A stretch of 64,000 nt of DNA. Origin: Nocardia jiangxiensis NBRC 101359. GTDB taxonomy: Bacteria; Actinomycetota; Actinomycetes; Mycobacteriales; Mycobacteriaceae. Each line of letters opens with the position of its first letter. Position 1 is the stretch's first letter. A program made the position numbers and the translations under genes. The stretch is from positions 277,599 through 341,598 of the forward strand of contig NZ_BAGB01000012.1 of the NCBI RefSeq assembly GCF_000308615.1, in the 5' to 3' direction. Under the pieces are notes generated by a model. The model was not told the DNA's origin and did not search any database. It saw only the letters and a list, made by a program, of their open reading frames with translations. Positions 40,597-49,567 of this stretch are shown in pieces.

Positions 40597-41741
40597 GTCG
40601 GGGTGCCCGCCGACTTGGCCTGCCGCGCAATGTTTTCCGCCACCTGCTGCTGCCACGCCTCGTGCGGCCGGGTGGTGTCGAGTTCGAATTCGAACCGATC
40701 GACCATCGCGGGCTCGATGTCGGCGACGTCGACGTAGAACTGGTCGTACCAGCGGCGCAGCTGGTAGACCGGGCCGTCCTCCTCGCACAGCAGCGGATTG
40801 TCGATTCTGGCCTTGTTCTTCCAGATCTCGACGTCCTGCTCGAATCCGAGCTTGACGAAGTCGCCGAGCGCGATCGCGGCCTGCATGGCCGCATCGTCCG
40901 GAAGCGTCGCGGATTTCTTCACGATGATGCCGTATTGCAGCACGAACGAGTTGGCGTCGATCGGGTAGTGGCAGTTGAGCAGCACGGTCTGCTGATCGCC
41001 GTGTTCGAAATGGTAGAGCAGATCATCGATCATGAATGACGGGCCGTAATACGAAGCGACGGAAGAGGATCCGAGCATTTTCGGCTGCCCCTCGGGAGCG
41101 GGGTAGTCCTCGCGTGCCTCGCTCTTGAAGTACTGCGTGGCGACGTGCCCTTCGAAGACGTTCTTGAAATATGTCGGCAACGCCCCGTGGATGTAGAAGA
41201 AGTGCGCCATGTCCACGACATTGTCGATGATTTCCCGACAATTGGTATTCACCACCGTGGTGTACCAGTGCCAGTCGGTCCATTCCTCGCCGCCGGCGCC
41301 TTCGATGCGGGGAATGGTGACCTCGTCGGTAGGCGGCTTACCTTCGGGGTCGTGCCAGACGAACAGCATGCCGTCCTGTTCGAGGGTGGGCCAGGAGCGG
41401 GTGCGGGCCAGTGGGGGGACGCGACGGGCGTACGGGATCTGTTTGCAGCGTCCGTCGCCGCCCCAGCGCCATTCGTGGAAGGGGCAGGCGATTTCGTCGC
41501 CTTCGATGCGGCCCTGGGACAGGTCGCCGCCCAGGTGGCGGCAGTAGGCGTCGAGGATGTTGATCTTGCCGTTGGTGCCGCGGAAGATCACGAGCTTGGT
41601 GCCGAAGGCATTGATGGCGTGGGGTTTCGCGTCGGTGTAGTCGCGCAGGAGGCCCAGGCAGTGCCATCCGCGGGCGAACCGGGTGGGTGCGTCGTCTGCT
41701 TCGATTTCGCGGATGTCGGTTTCTGCGAACGGGGATGTCAT
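40593..41741 (-). CDS. kshA: 3-Ketosteroid 9-alpha-monooxygenase, oxygenase component (KshA)
   Basis: Rieske non-haem iron oxygenase of 382 residues. The [2Fe-2S] ligands are CRH near residue 67 and CPFHEW near 86. The mononuclear iron ligands lie in DNVVDMAHFFYIH near 174-186 with an Asp further on. The block NVVDMAHFFYIHGALPTYFKN is nearly diagnostic of KshA. With KshB and NADH it hydroxylates C9 of androst-4-ene-3,17-dione or its 1-ene; together with KstD this causes non-enzymatic opening of ring B. It diverges from kshB across a 258-bp region and overlaps the small cysteine protein downstream. The start codon is ATG, preceded by a GAGGAGCGC stretch. Confidence 0.93.
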   Translation of the reverse strand: MTSPFAETDIREIEADDAPTRFARGWHCLGLLRDYTDAKPHAINAFGTKLVIFRGTNGKINILDAYCRHLGGDLSQGRIEGDEIACPFHEWRWGGDGRCKQIPYARRVPPLARTRSWPTLEQDGMLFVWHDPEGKPPTDEVTIPRIEGAGGEEWTDWHWYTTVVNTNCREIIDNVVDMAHFFYIHGALPTYFKNVFEGHVATQYFKSEAREDYPAPEGQPKMLGSSSVASYYGPSFMIDDLLYHFEHGDQQTVLLNCHYPIDANSFVLQYGIIVKKSATLPDDAAMQAAIALGDFVKLGFEQDVEIWKNKARIDNPLLCEEDGPVYQLRRWYDQFYVDVADIEPAMVDRFEFELDTTRPHEAWQQQVAENIARQAKSAGTPT

Positions 41742-41819
41742 GGTGCGCTCCTCGGGGGAGAAAATCTCGTTTCGTCGGCGGCAGCGGGTGGCCGCCGCCC
41801 GGCCGCAGCTGGCGGCGAG

Positions 41820-41902
41820 CCCGTTTCTAGCAAGCCGCGAAAGCAGGAAACGGGGGATATTTCACTGAATGGACGCTGCCTCGTCTCCCAATCAGCGAGA
41901 CG
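41820..41902. promoter_or_regulatory. Two inverted repeats in the kshA-kshB divergent promoter
   Basis: CCCGTTTC (41820-41827) and GAAACGGG (41847-41854) form an 8-bp inverted repeat with 19 bp between. Then CGTCTC (41882-41887) and GAGACG (41897-41902) form a 6-bp repeat with 9 bp between. Both lie in the 258-bp gap and are candidate regulator sites. Neither resembles the KstR box as I know it, so a different regulator may act. Confidence 0.4.
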
Positions 41903-41999
41903 GCCCCCGGATCACTACGAATGGCGGCCCTAACCTTCCCGGAGCCCGAAACCCGTCCCGGGAAACGCGGGCGTGACTCGAATGCGATCAGGAGGGCGG

Positions 42000-43091
42000 A
42001 TGTCCACGGATACGAGTGTCGGCCGCGAGGTCCTCGACGACTCGGCGGCAAACCCTGCGGCCTCGCGCGGCAGTGTCGTCCGGGTGCGCGAGGTCGTCCA
42101 CGAAACCGCCGACGCGTCCTCGTTCGTCGTGGAGCCCGGCGTCCAGGCGGCGGCATCGTTCGAATACCGGGCGGGGCAGTTCCTGACCGTCCGGATTCCC
42201 GATGCCGGTACCGGGTCGGCGCGCTGCTACTCGCTGTCGAGTTCACCGCACAGCGATGCGGCGATGAAGTTCACGGTCAAGCGCGTGGCGGGCGGACACG
42301 GCTCGAATTGGCTCTGTGACAACGTCTCGGCCGGAGACGAACTCGAAGTGCTGCCGCCCTCGGGAACATTCACGCCGGACTCCCTCGACGAGCCGGTGGT
42401 CCTGATCGCCGGTGGCAGCGGGGTGACGCCGGTGATCGCGATCGCGAAGTCGATCCTGTTCGCGGGCAGCGCAGATGTCGTGCTGATCTACGCGAATCGA
42501 GACGAGGCGTCGGTCATATTCGCCGCGGAACTGCGTGCCCTGGAGAGCCGGTTCGCTGACCGCTTCACGGTGATCCACCGGCTGCAATCGTTGCAGGGCT
42601 ACCCGACCCGCCGAGCGTTGACGATGCTGCTGTGCCCCTTCGTCCAGCGGGCTGTGTACATCTGCGGGCCCGGCCCGTTGATGAGCCTGGCCGAAGAGGC
42701 GTGCGCCGAGGTCGGCATCCCCGGCAACCGGGTTCATTCGGAGCGATTCCTGTCGCTTCGGCAGGACCCGTTCGCAGTCGACTCGGAGTCGCCGGACGAC
42801 CGGGACGCCACCGGCGAGGTCGCGGCCACGATCCGGGTGGCCATCGACGGAGCCGAACACGTCGTGCCCTGGCGAGCCGACCGCAAGCTGCTCGACGCGC
42901 TGCTGGCGGCCGGAATCCAGGCCCCGTACTCCTGCCGTGAAGGAGCCTGCAGCGCATGCGTCTGCTCGTTGCGGTCGGGGCGGGTAAGCATGGCGCGCAA
43001 CGAGATTCTCGCCGACGAGGACGTCGCCGACGGTTACATCCTGGCCTGCCAGGCGGAACCGGTCACCGACGAGATCGCGATCGAGTACTGA
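42000..43091 (+). CDS. kshB: Ferredoxin-NAD(P)H reductase component of steroid 9-alpha-hydroxylase (KshB-like)
   Basis: Three-domain reductase of 363 residues: FAD domain with RCYSLSSSP near residue 81, NAD-binding domain with IAGGSGVTPV near 136 and ICGPGPLM near 222, and a C-terminal plant-type [2Fe-2S] domain with CREGACSACVC near 316 and a final Cys in ILACQA. It passes electrons from NADH to KshA. I chose the ATG at 42000 for GGAGGG just upstream; GTG 41973 and ATG 41982 are in frame but lack such a site. It diverges from kshA and precedes hsaA by 154 bp. The domain order matches KshB and HmpX-type reductases; service to another oxygenase is possible. Confidence 0.88.
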   Translation: MSTDTSVGREVLDDSAANPAASRGSVVRVREVVHETADASSFVVEPGVQAAASFEYRAGQFLTVRIPDAGTGSARCYSLSSSPHSDAAMKFTVKRVAGGHGSNWLCDNVSAGDELEVLPPSGTFTPDSLDEPVVLIAGGSGVTPVIAIAKSILFAGSADVVLIYANRDEASVIFAAELRALESRFADRFTVIHRLQSLQGYPTRRALTMLLCPFVQRAVYICGPGPLMSLAEEACAEVGIPGNRVHSERFLSLRQDPFAVDSESPDDRDATGEVAATIRVAIDGAEHVVPWRADRKLLDALLAAGIQAPYSCREGACSACVCSLRSGRVSMARNEILADEDVADGYILACQAEPVTDEIAIEY

Positions 43092-43245
43092 CCGCCCCGT
43101 CGGAATACCTTCCCACTCACCAGGAGACCGGCGCCAGTTCCGGAGCGGGAGTTGCCAAGCTCTGTCCGACGCGAGAAGTTCCGTGACGGCAACCGGGACG
43201 CCTTCTCTCGAAATGCCTTTCAGATCAAAGGATCAGGAGTTTTCC

Positions 43246-44430
43246 ATGCCGAACCCAGTCCTGGACAACATCGTCGCCATCGCCGACGAGATCCGCGCCG
43301 GTGCGCAGGAAGGCGAGTCGCTGGGTCGGCTGCCCGACGCCATGGCCGAGAACCTCCGACAGGCCGGTCTCATCCGCCTGTTGCAGCGCAAGAAGTACAA
43401 CGGCTACGAAGCCCACCCTCGCGAGTTCGCCGAGACGGTCATGCAGACCGCCTCCCTCTACGGTTCGGCGGGCTGGGTCGGCGGAATCGTCGGTGTCCAC
43501 CCCTGGCAGCTGGCCTTCGCCGATCCGAGAGTCCAGGACGAGATCCTCGGCGAGAACAGCAACACCTGGCAGGCCTCGCCGTACATGCCCGGCGGCGTCG
43601 CGGTGCCCACCGACGGCGGTTACGTCATGAGCGGCCGCTGGCAGTTCTCCTCCGGCACCGACCACTGCGACTGGATCTTCCTGGGCGCGATGGTCGGCGG
43701 CGCCGACGGCAAGCCGCTGATGCCGCCGCAGAGCCTGCACGTGATCCTGCCGCGCTCGGACTACCGGATCGTCGCGGACTCCTGGGATGTGGTCGGCCTG
43801 CGCGGCACCGGCAGCAAGGACATCATCGTCCAGGACGCGTTCATCCCCGATTACCGGGTCATGAACGGGGACAAGGTGATCGATGGCACCGCGGCCAAGG
43901 AGTACGGCGTCACCGAGACGCTGTACAAGATGCCGTGGTCCACCATGTTCCCGCTGGGCATCACCTCGGCGACCATCGGCATCTGCGAGGGCGTGCTCGC
44001 CGCGGGCATCGACTACCAGCGCAATCGCGTGGGCGCCACCGGAACCCTGGTCAAGGACGACCCGTACGTGCTGCACGCCCTCGGTGAGGCCGCCTCGGAG
44101 ATCGACGCCGCCCGCCAGCAGTTGCTGGCCAATGTCGACCGCATCTACGACCGGGTCGACCGCGGCGAGGAGATCGACTTCGCCACCCGCGCACAGGTGC
44201 GCCGCGATCAGGCGCGCGCCGCCTGGCGTGCGGTCCGCGCCGCCGACGAGATCTTCGACCGTGCCGGTGGCAACGCGCTGCGCATGGACAACACGCTGCA
44301 GCGGTTCTGGCGTGACGCGCACGCGGGTCTGCACCACGCCATCCACGTCACCAGCACCACCTATCACGCCGCCGCGATGTCCTCACTCGGCGTGGAGGTC
44401 CCGCCCGGACCGCTGCGCGTGATGATCTGA
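43246..44430 (+). CDS. hsaA: 3-HSA 4-hydroxylase, oxygenase component (HsaA)
   Basis: Flavin-dependent monooxygenase of 394 residues with the acyl-CoA-dehydrogenase fold (group D). It hydroxylates 3-hydroxy-9,10-secoandrosta-1,3,5(10)-triene-9,17-dione to the catechol using reduced flavin from HsaB. Supporting segments are SGRWQFSSGTDHCDWIFLG near residue 128, WDVVGLRGTGSKDI near 180, and the C-terminal ALRMDNTLQRFWRDAHAGLHH with conserved His and Arg residues. The ATG at 43246 has AGGAG 7 bp upstream; an earlier in-frame GTG at 43183 has none. It leads the rightward hsaA-hsaC-BVMO-esterase/hsaB-hsaD-kstD run. Paralogues act on other phenols, but context supports HsaA. Confidence 0.9.
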   Translation: MPNPVLDNIVAIADEIRAGAQEGESLGRLPDAMAENLRQAGLIRLLQRKKYNGYEAHPREFAETVMQTASLYGSAGWVGGIVGVHPWQLAFADPRVQDEILGENSNTWQASPYMPGGVAVPTDGGYVMSGRWQFSSGTDHCDWIFLGAMVGGADGKPLMPPQSLHVILPRSDYRIVADSWDVVGLRGTGSKDIIVQDAFIPDYRVMNGDKVIDGTAAKEYGVTETLYKMPWSTMFPLGITSATIGICEGVLAAGIDYQRNRVGATGTLVKDDPYVLHALGEAASEIDAARQQLLANVDRIYDRVDRGEEIDFATRAQVRRDQARAAWRAVRAADEIFDRAGGNALRMDNTLQRFWRDAHAGLHHAIHVTSTTYHAAAMSSLGVEVPPGPLRVMI

Positions 44431-44456
44431 CCGGCTCGTAGAGAGGCACGAAAACG

Positions 44457-45368
44457 ATGACCACCGAAATCAAAGGTCTCGGCTATGTCCGAGTTCTCGC
44501 AACCGATATGGAGCGCTGGCGCGAGCTGGGCTTCGAGGTCCTCGGGTTCGCCCCGGGCTTCGGAGTCGAACCGGACGCCCTGCACTTCCGCATGGACGAG
44601 CGGCCCTCCCGCATCACCGTCGAACACGGTGACGTCGACCGCGTGACCGCGGTCGGCTGGGAGGTCCGCGACGGCCTCGCGTTGGCCCGGCTGGCGGCTA
44701 CGCTCGAGGCGGCGGGCGTCGAATATGCCCCGATGACAACGGAATTGGCGGACCGTCGCAAGGTCGAGGCGGGCATCGTTACGACGGATCCGGGCGGCAC
44801 ACCGCTGGAGTTCTTCCACGGCCCGGTGCTCGAGCACAGCCCCGTGCTGACCAAGTACGGCCAGCGCTTCGTCACCGGCACGCAGGGCCTGGGCCATGTG
44901 GTCATGCCGACCACCAACTTCGACGAATCCTTCGCCTTCTACACCGAGACCCTCGGATTCCTGTCGCGCGGTGCGTTCCGGATGCCGACGCCGCCGGACG
45001 CCCCGCCGCAGCGGATCCGGTTCCTCGGGGTGAACGAGCGTCACCACAGCCTGGCGATCATGCCGAGCCTGGAAGGCCGGGACCCGGGGCTGATCCACGT
45101 GATGGTCGAGGTGGACGAACTCGACGCGGTCGGTCGCGCCTACGACCAGGTGATGGCGCGCGAGTTCCCGGTGTCCTCGACGCTCGGGCGGCACACCAAC
45201 GACAAGATGATCTCCTTCTACGTTCGCGTGCCCGGTGGCTGGGACATCGAATACGGCACCGGCGGCGTGCCCGTCGACGAAACCTATTACACCGCAGAGG
45301 AAATCACCGCGGACAGCTACTGGGGCCACGAATGGATGTGGATGCGGGAGATGAAGGAAGCGCAGTGA
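44457..45368 (+). CDS. hsaC: Extradiol ring-cleavage dioxygenase (HsaC)
   Basis: Type I extradiol dioxygenase of 303 residues that meta-cleaves 3,4-DHSA. It has two vicinal-oxygen-chelate repeats. The Fe(II) ligands sit in the C-terminal repeat: His in GLGHVVM near residue 145, His in LGRHTNDK near 243, and Glu in YVRVPGGWDIEYG near 262. It matches mycobacterial HsaC along its length, for example RFVTGxQGxGHVV and the RHHSLA segment. GAGAGG lies 10 bp before the ATG, 26 bp after hsaA. Its stop overlaps the BVMO start by GTGA, so ring-cleavage and BVMO proteins are translated together. Confidence 0.92.
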   Translation: MTTEIKGLGYVRVLATDMERWRELGFEVLGFAPGFGVEPDALHFRMDERPSRITVEHGDVDRVTAVGWEVRDGLALARLAATLEAAGVEYAPMTTELADRRKVEAGIVTTDPGGTPLEFFHGPVLEHSPVLTKYGQRFVTGTQGLGHVVMPTTNFDESFAFYTETLGFLSRGAFRMPTPPDAPPQRIRFLGVNERHHSLAIMPSLEGRDPGLIHVMVEVDELDAVGRAYDQVMAREFPVSSTLGRHTNDKMISFYVRVPGGWDIEYGTGGVPVDETYYTAEEITADSYWGHEWMWMREMKEAQ

Positions 45369-47005
45369 CAACCCAGGACAGCCATGTCGACGTGGTCGTC
45401 GTCGGAGCCGGGATCGCCGGTCTCTACGCCGTGCACAGGTTCCGCGCACGCGGTATGCGCGTGCGCGGCTTCGAGAGCGCGTCGGGACTCGGCGGGACCT
45501 GGTTCCACAACCGGTACCCCGGGGCCCGCTGCGATGTCGAGAGCATCGACTATTCCTACTCGTTCGACGAGGATCTCCAGCAGGAGTGGACGTGGAGTGA
45601 GCGATTCGCGACTCAGGAAGAGATCCTGCGCTATCTCGAACACGTCGCCGATCGTCACGACCTGCGCTCGGCCTACGAGTTCTCGACCCGGGTGACCGCG
45701 GCGGTCTACGACGAGGACACTCGGCAGTGGACCGTCGAGACCGACACCGGCGCGAGCGTGACCGCGCGCTTCTGCGTTCTGGCGACCGGGGTGCTGTCCG
45801 CGACCAATATGCCGGACATCCCGGGACGCGACACCTTCGCGGGCGAACTGCACCACACGGGGGAGTGGCCGCATCAGCCGGTGGATTTCGGCGGAAAACG
45901 CGTGGGCATCATCGGAACCGGGTCCTCGGGAATCCAGTCCATTCCGATCATCGCCGAGAGCGCGGACCACGTCTTCGTCTTCCAGCGCAGCCCGAATTAT
46001 TCGATCCCGGCGCGAAACCGCCCGCTGACACCGGAATTCGTCGCCGAGGTCAAGGCCACGTACCCCGAGCGCCGACGCCTGTCGCGCCTGAGCGGCGGTG
46101 GTTCGCCGTATACGCCGCATCCGAAAGGCGCCTTGGAAGTCGATGCCGCCGAACGCATTCGGGTTTTCGACGAATGGTGGGACCGGGGTGGCGTGCTGTT
46201 CGCCAAGGCGTTCCCCGACCAGACCTCCGACCCGGCCGCGAACGCCGTGGCGCGGGAGTACGTCGAGGCCGAGATCCGCAAGCTGGTGCGCGATCCCGAG
46301 ATCGCCGAGCAGCTCATCCCGACCGATCACCCGATCGGCACCAAGCGGATCGTCACCGACAGCGGGTATTTCGAGACCTACAACCGCGCGAACGTCACAC
46401 TGGTGAACCTGCGCCGGACGCCGATCACCGAGATCACCGCGAGCGGGGTGTGCACCTCGGAGCAGATCTACGACCTCGACATGCTGGTATTCGCCACGGG
46501 ATTCGATGCGATGACCGGCGCCTTGTCCCGGATCGACATCCGTGGGCGGGATGGTCGTGAGTTGCGTGCGGAGTGGTCGGCCGGTCCGCGCACCTATCTG
46601 GGTCTGGCGGTCGCCGGATTCCCCAATATGTTCATCCTCTCCGGGCCCGGTAGTCCGAGCGTGCTCGCGAACATGGTGCTGACCGCGGAACAGCACGTGG
46701 ATTGGATCGCGGAGTGCCTGGACTTCATGGACGAACGCAACGCGTGCACCATCGAGCCGACCTCCGAAGCCGTCTCGGACTGGGTGGCCGAATGCAACGC
46801 GAAGGCCGCCGCCACCTTGTTCCCCACCGCTGATTCCTGGTATCTCGGCGCGAACATTCCCGGCAAGCCCCGCGTGTTCATGCCCTACATCGGCGGATTC
46901 GGCGCGTACAGCGCGATCTGCGACGACGTCGCCGCCGCCGGTTACCAGGGATTCGAACTCGACGCCGCCGAGGTTCCCTCCGGCGGTGGACACCATCGAC
47001 GATGA
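45365..47005 (+). CDS. Baeyer-Villiger monooxygenase (type I flavoprotein)
   Basis: FAD/NADPH monooxygenase of 546 residues that inserts oxygen next to a ketone. FAD motif GAGIAGLY is near residue 16. The BVMO fingerprint FxGxxxHTxxWP reads FAGELHHTGEWP near 159. The NADPH motif GTGSSGIQ is near 184. It begins with GTG overlapping the hsaC stop (GTGA). A dedicated BVMO inside a steroid operon recalls steroid monooxygenase of Rhodococcus, which converts progesterone to testosterone acetate, or attack on a C-17 ketone giving testololactone. The next gene encodes an esterase, the expected follow-up enzyme. The precise ketone is not determined by sequence. Confidence 0.9.
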   Translation: MTTQDSHVDVVVVGAGIAGLYAVHRFRARGMRVRGFESASGLGGTWFHNRYPGARCDVESIDYSYSFDEDLQQEWTWSERFATQEEILRYLEHVADRHDLRSAYEFSTRVTAAVYDEDTRQWTVETDTGASVTARFCVLATGVLSATNMPDIPGRDTFAGELHHTGEWPHQPVDFGGKRVGIIGTGSSGIQSIPIIAESADHVFVFQRSPNYSIPARNRPLTPEFVAEVKATYPERRRLSRLSGGGSPYTPHPKGALEVDAAERIRVFDEWWDRGGVLFAKAFPDQTSDPAANAVAREYVEAEIRKLVRDPEIAEQLIPTDHPIGTKRIVTDSGYFETYNRANVTLVNLRRTPITEITASGVCTSEQIYDLDMLVFATGFDAMTGALSRIDIRGRDGRELRAEWSAGPRTYLGLAVAGFPNMFILSGPGSPSVLANMVLTAEQHVDWIAECLDFMDERNACTIEPTSEAVSDWVAECNAKAAATLFPTADSWYLGANIPGKPRVFMPYIGGFGAYSAICDDVAAAGYQGFELDAAEVPSGGGHHRR

Positions 47006-47021
47006 GATAGGAAGTGTCCGA

Positions 47022-48503
47022 ATGGGCGGACAGCGCAGGCCCGACCTGCACCCCGAGGTCGAGGCGATGCTGCAGGCATTGGATGCCTTTCCGGACGTCA
47101 GCGAGTACGCGGCCGCCGAATTGCGGACGCTCATCCGGTCGCGGCGGGGACCACTGCGCACCACCCCCGCCATGTGGATCTGCGAGGATCGCGTCATCGA
47201 GGGGCCGGGTGGGGACCTGGCCCTTCGGATCCTGGTCCCGCATCACGAGCAGCGCGGACCGCTGCCGGTGATCGTCTTCGCCCACGGGGGCGGTTTCGTG
47301 TTCTGCGATCTCGACAGTCACGACGAGCTGTGCCGGGCGATGGCAGAGGCGGTCGGGGCCGTCGTGATCTCGGTCGACTACCGGCTCGCGCCCGAGCACC
47401 CCGGGCCCGCGGCGATGGAAGATGTTTACGCCGCGCTGATCTGGGCGTCCGAGCATGCCGCCGAATACGGTGCGGACTCCGGCCGGATCGCCGTCGCGGG
47501 TGACAGCGCGGGTGGCAATCTCGCCGCCACCGTGAGCCTGGCCGCGCGGGACCGGGGCGGCCCGCGGATCGCCGCGCAGGTCCTGCTGTATCCGGTGATC
47601 GATGACGATTTCGCCACCGAGTCGTACCGCCGCTACGGAACTGGCTACTACAACACCGCGAAGGCCATGCGGTGGTACTGGCAGCAGTACGCCCCGGACG
47701 GCACCGACAATCCGTACCTCGTTCCGACGCGGGCGGCCACCCTCGCCGGTCTACCCCCAGCGGTGATCGTGACCGCGGAACTCGACCCGCCGTGTTCGTC
47801 GGGTGACGACTACGCCCGGCGCCTGAACGCGGCCGGTGTGCCGGTCCTCGCGCACCGGTTCGACGGACTGTTCCACGGATTTCTGACCTTTCCCGACCTC
47901 TCGCTGACCGGTCCCGCGCGACAACGGGTTTGGCGGATGATGCGAGAGGTACTCGCCGACCCCGCACCGAACGGTAGACCCGGCTCGGAAACCGCTGCAG
48001 CGCCGTTCGTTTCGCGGCTCCCGGAAGTGGATCCCGCTGAAATGCGCACTGTGTTGGGACATTTCGCCACCGGCGTCGTCGCGATCACCGCCGCCGATTC
48101 CGAGACCGGACAACCGGTGGGACTGGCCGCCAATTCGTTCACGTCGGTCTCGCTGGATCCGCCGTTGATCGCCTTCTGCGTGGCGTCGACGAGCACCTCG
48201 TGGCCGCGGGTCCGGTCCGCGGGGCTCTACGCGGTCAGCATCCTGTCCGACGCGCAGGAAACGGTCTGCCGCCGCCTGGCGACTCGCGGTGTCGACAAAT
48301 TCGACGGAATCGATTGGACGCCTTCGCCGTCCGGTGCGCCGGCGGTCACCGACTGCCTGGCCTGGATCGAGGCCGAGCTCGAAGCCGAATATCCCGCCGG
48401 GGATCACACCATCGTCGTGTCGCGGGTGCGTCATCTCTACTCGTCGGACCTCGCGCCGCTGATCTTCTTCCGCGGTCGCTACAGCGGCCTCAGCGTCTCA
48501 TGA
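47022..48503 (+). CDS. hsaB: Esterase-flavin reductase fusion (HSL-type hydrolase + HsaB)
   Basis: One chain of 493 residues joining two enzymes. Residues 1-315 are a hormone-sensitive-lipase-type esterase: oxyanion HGGGF near 88, nucleophile GDSAGG with Ser162, Asp in ELDPPCSSG near 252, and His in LFHGFL near 285. A linker rich in Pro and Ala follows. Residues 336-493 are a flavin reductase closely resembling HsaB: VLGHFATGVVAIT, DKFDGIDWTPSPSG and FFRGRYSGL. HsaB normally stands alone and supplies FADH2/FMNH2 to HsaA. I place the start at ATG 47022 (GGAAG 7 bp upstream); an in-frame GTG at 46986 lies inside the BVMO gene. The fusion links ester cleavage after the BVMO step to flavin supply for HsaA. 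No stop or frameshift separates the halves. Confidence 0.9.
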   Translation: MGGQRRPDLHPEVEAMLQALDAFPDVSEYAAAELRTLIRSRRGPLRTTPAMWICEDRVIEGPGGDLALRILVPHHEQRGPLPVIVFAHGGGFVFCDLDSHDELCRAMAEAVGAVVISVDYRLAPEHPGPAAMEDVYAALIWASEHAAEYGADSGRIAVAGDSAGGNLAATVSLAARDRGGPRIAAQVLLYPVIDDDFATESYRRYGTGYYNTAKAMRWYWQQYAPDGTDNPYLVPTRAATLAGLPPAVIVTAELDPPCSSGDDYARRLNAAGVPVLAHRFDGLFHGFLTFPDLSLTGPARQRVWRMMREVLADPAPNGRPGSETAAAPFVSRLPEVDPAEMRTVLGHFATGVVAITAADSETGQPVGLAANSFTSVSLDPPLIAFCVASTSTSWPRVRSAGLYAVSILSDAQETVCRRLATRGVDKFDGIDWTPSPSGAPAVTDCLAWIEAELEAEYPAGDHTIVVSRVRHLYSSDLAPLIFFRGRYSGLSVS

Positions 48504-48579
48504 GGGCCGCCGTCGGTGTGCGTCCGCTGAACGGGAGCATGCCCGGATCGGGCTCGCAGATGATGGCATCGTCCGGCGC

Positions 48580-49443
48580 ATGAGTTCACCAGTCGATTCC
48601 ACCGCCCCCGAATTGCTCGAACTGCCCACCGAGCACGGGGTGCTGCGTTACCGCGAAAGTGGTGACGGCCCACCGCTTCTGCTGCTGCACGGCTCCGGTC
48701 CCGGTGTCACGGGGTGGCGCAATTTCGGAAACAACGTGCCGACCTTCGCCCGCCACTATCGGACGCTCGTGCTGGAATTCCCGGGATTCGGTGTCAGTGA
48801 CGATTTCGGCGCCGTGCATCCCATGCAATCCGCGGGCACCGCGGTCCGCGCCTTTCTCGACGGACTCGGGCTGGACTGGGTGCCGATCGTCGGCAATTCG
48901 ATGGGCGGTTTCGTCGCGACGGACTTCGCGCTGGCGGCCCCCGAGCGGGTGGAGCGCCTGGTCACCGTCGGCGGCATCGGAACCGCATTGTTCAGCCCGA
49001 CGCCGGGGGAGGGCATCATCCGGCTCAGCGAATTCGTCGACAATCCCTCCCGCGCGGCGCTGGTCGCCTGGCTGCGCTCGATGGTGTTCGACCCCGCCCT
49101 GGTCACCGAGGAATTGATCGACCAGCGCTGGCAGCAGGCCACCGCTCCCGGGGTGATGGAGAATTCGCGCCGCATGTACAGCGGTGCGGCCCTGGCACGG
49201 ATGGCCGAGGCGGCGCGCAGCGCCGATATCACGCCGAGTTGGGCCGAACTCCGGCGTATCGATGTCCCGACCCTGGTGACCTGGGGCCGGGACGATCGCG
49301 TCAGCCCGGTCGACATGGCGCTGATCGCGATGCGCACCCTGCCGCGCGGCGAGGTGCACGTGTTCCCGAATTGCGGGCACTGGGTGATGATCGAGCAGAA
49401 GGCCGCCTGGGAATCCGCGGTCCTGGCGTTCCTCGGTCGCTGA
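48580..49443 (+). CDS. hsaD: 4,9-DSHA hydrolase (HsaD)
   Basis: Alpha/beta-hydrolase of 287 residues for cleavage of the C-C bond in the meta-cleavage product of steroid ring A, releasing 2-hydroxyhexa-2,4-dienoate and the propionated hydrindane. Features of the MCP hydrolase family: HGSGPGVTGWRNF near residue 38 (oxyanion region), nucleophile elbow GNSMGG with Ser near 108, Asp in GRDDRVSPVD near 235, and His in NCGHWVMIE near 265. It lies 76 bp after the esterase-HsaB gene and 124 bp before kstD. No strong ribosome site is visible before the ATG. Confidence 0.9.
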   Translation: MSSPVDSTAPELLELPTEHGVLRYRESGDGPPLLLLHGSGPGVTGWRNFGNNVPTFARHYRTLVLEFPGFGVSDDFGAVHPMQSAGTAVRAFLDGLGLDWVPIVGNSMGGFVATDFALAAPERVERLVTVGGIGTALFSPTPGEGIIRLSEFVDNPSRAALVAWLRSMVFDPALVTEELIDQRWQQATAPGVMENSRRMYSGAALARMAEAARSADITPSWAELRRIDVPTLVTWGRDDRVSPVDMALIAMRTLPRGEVHVFPNCGHWVMIEQKAAWESAVLAFLGR

Positions 49444-49567
49444 ATTATGTGGTCCCGGGCCGAATTTCGAGGCGTCCGCTCATCGGAATCGGCCCTGGGA
49501 ACCCGGAATTCGCCGCAATACCGTGTGCTCGACCGTTGGTCCGAAATCGAAGTGGAGTTCGAGTCCC

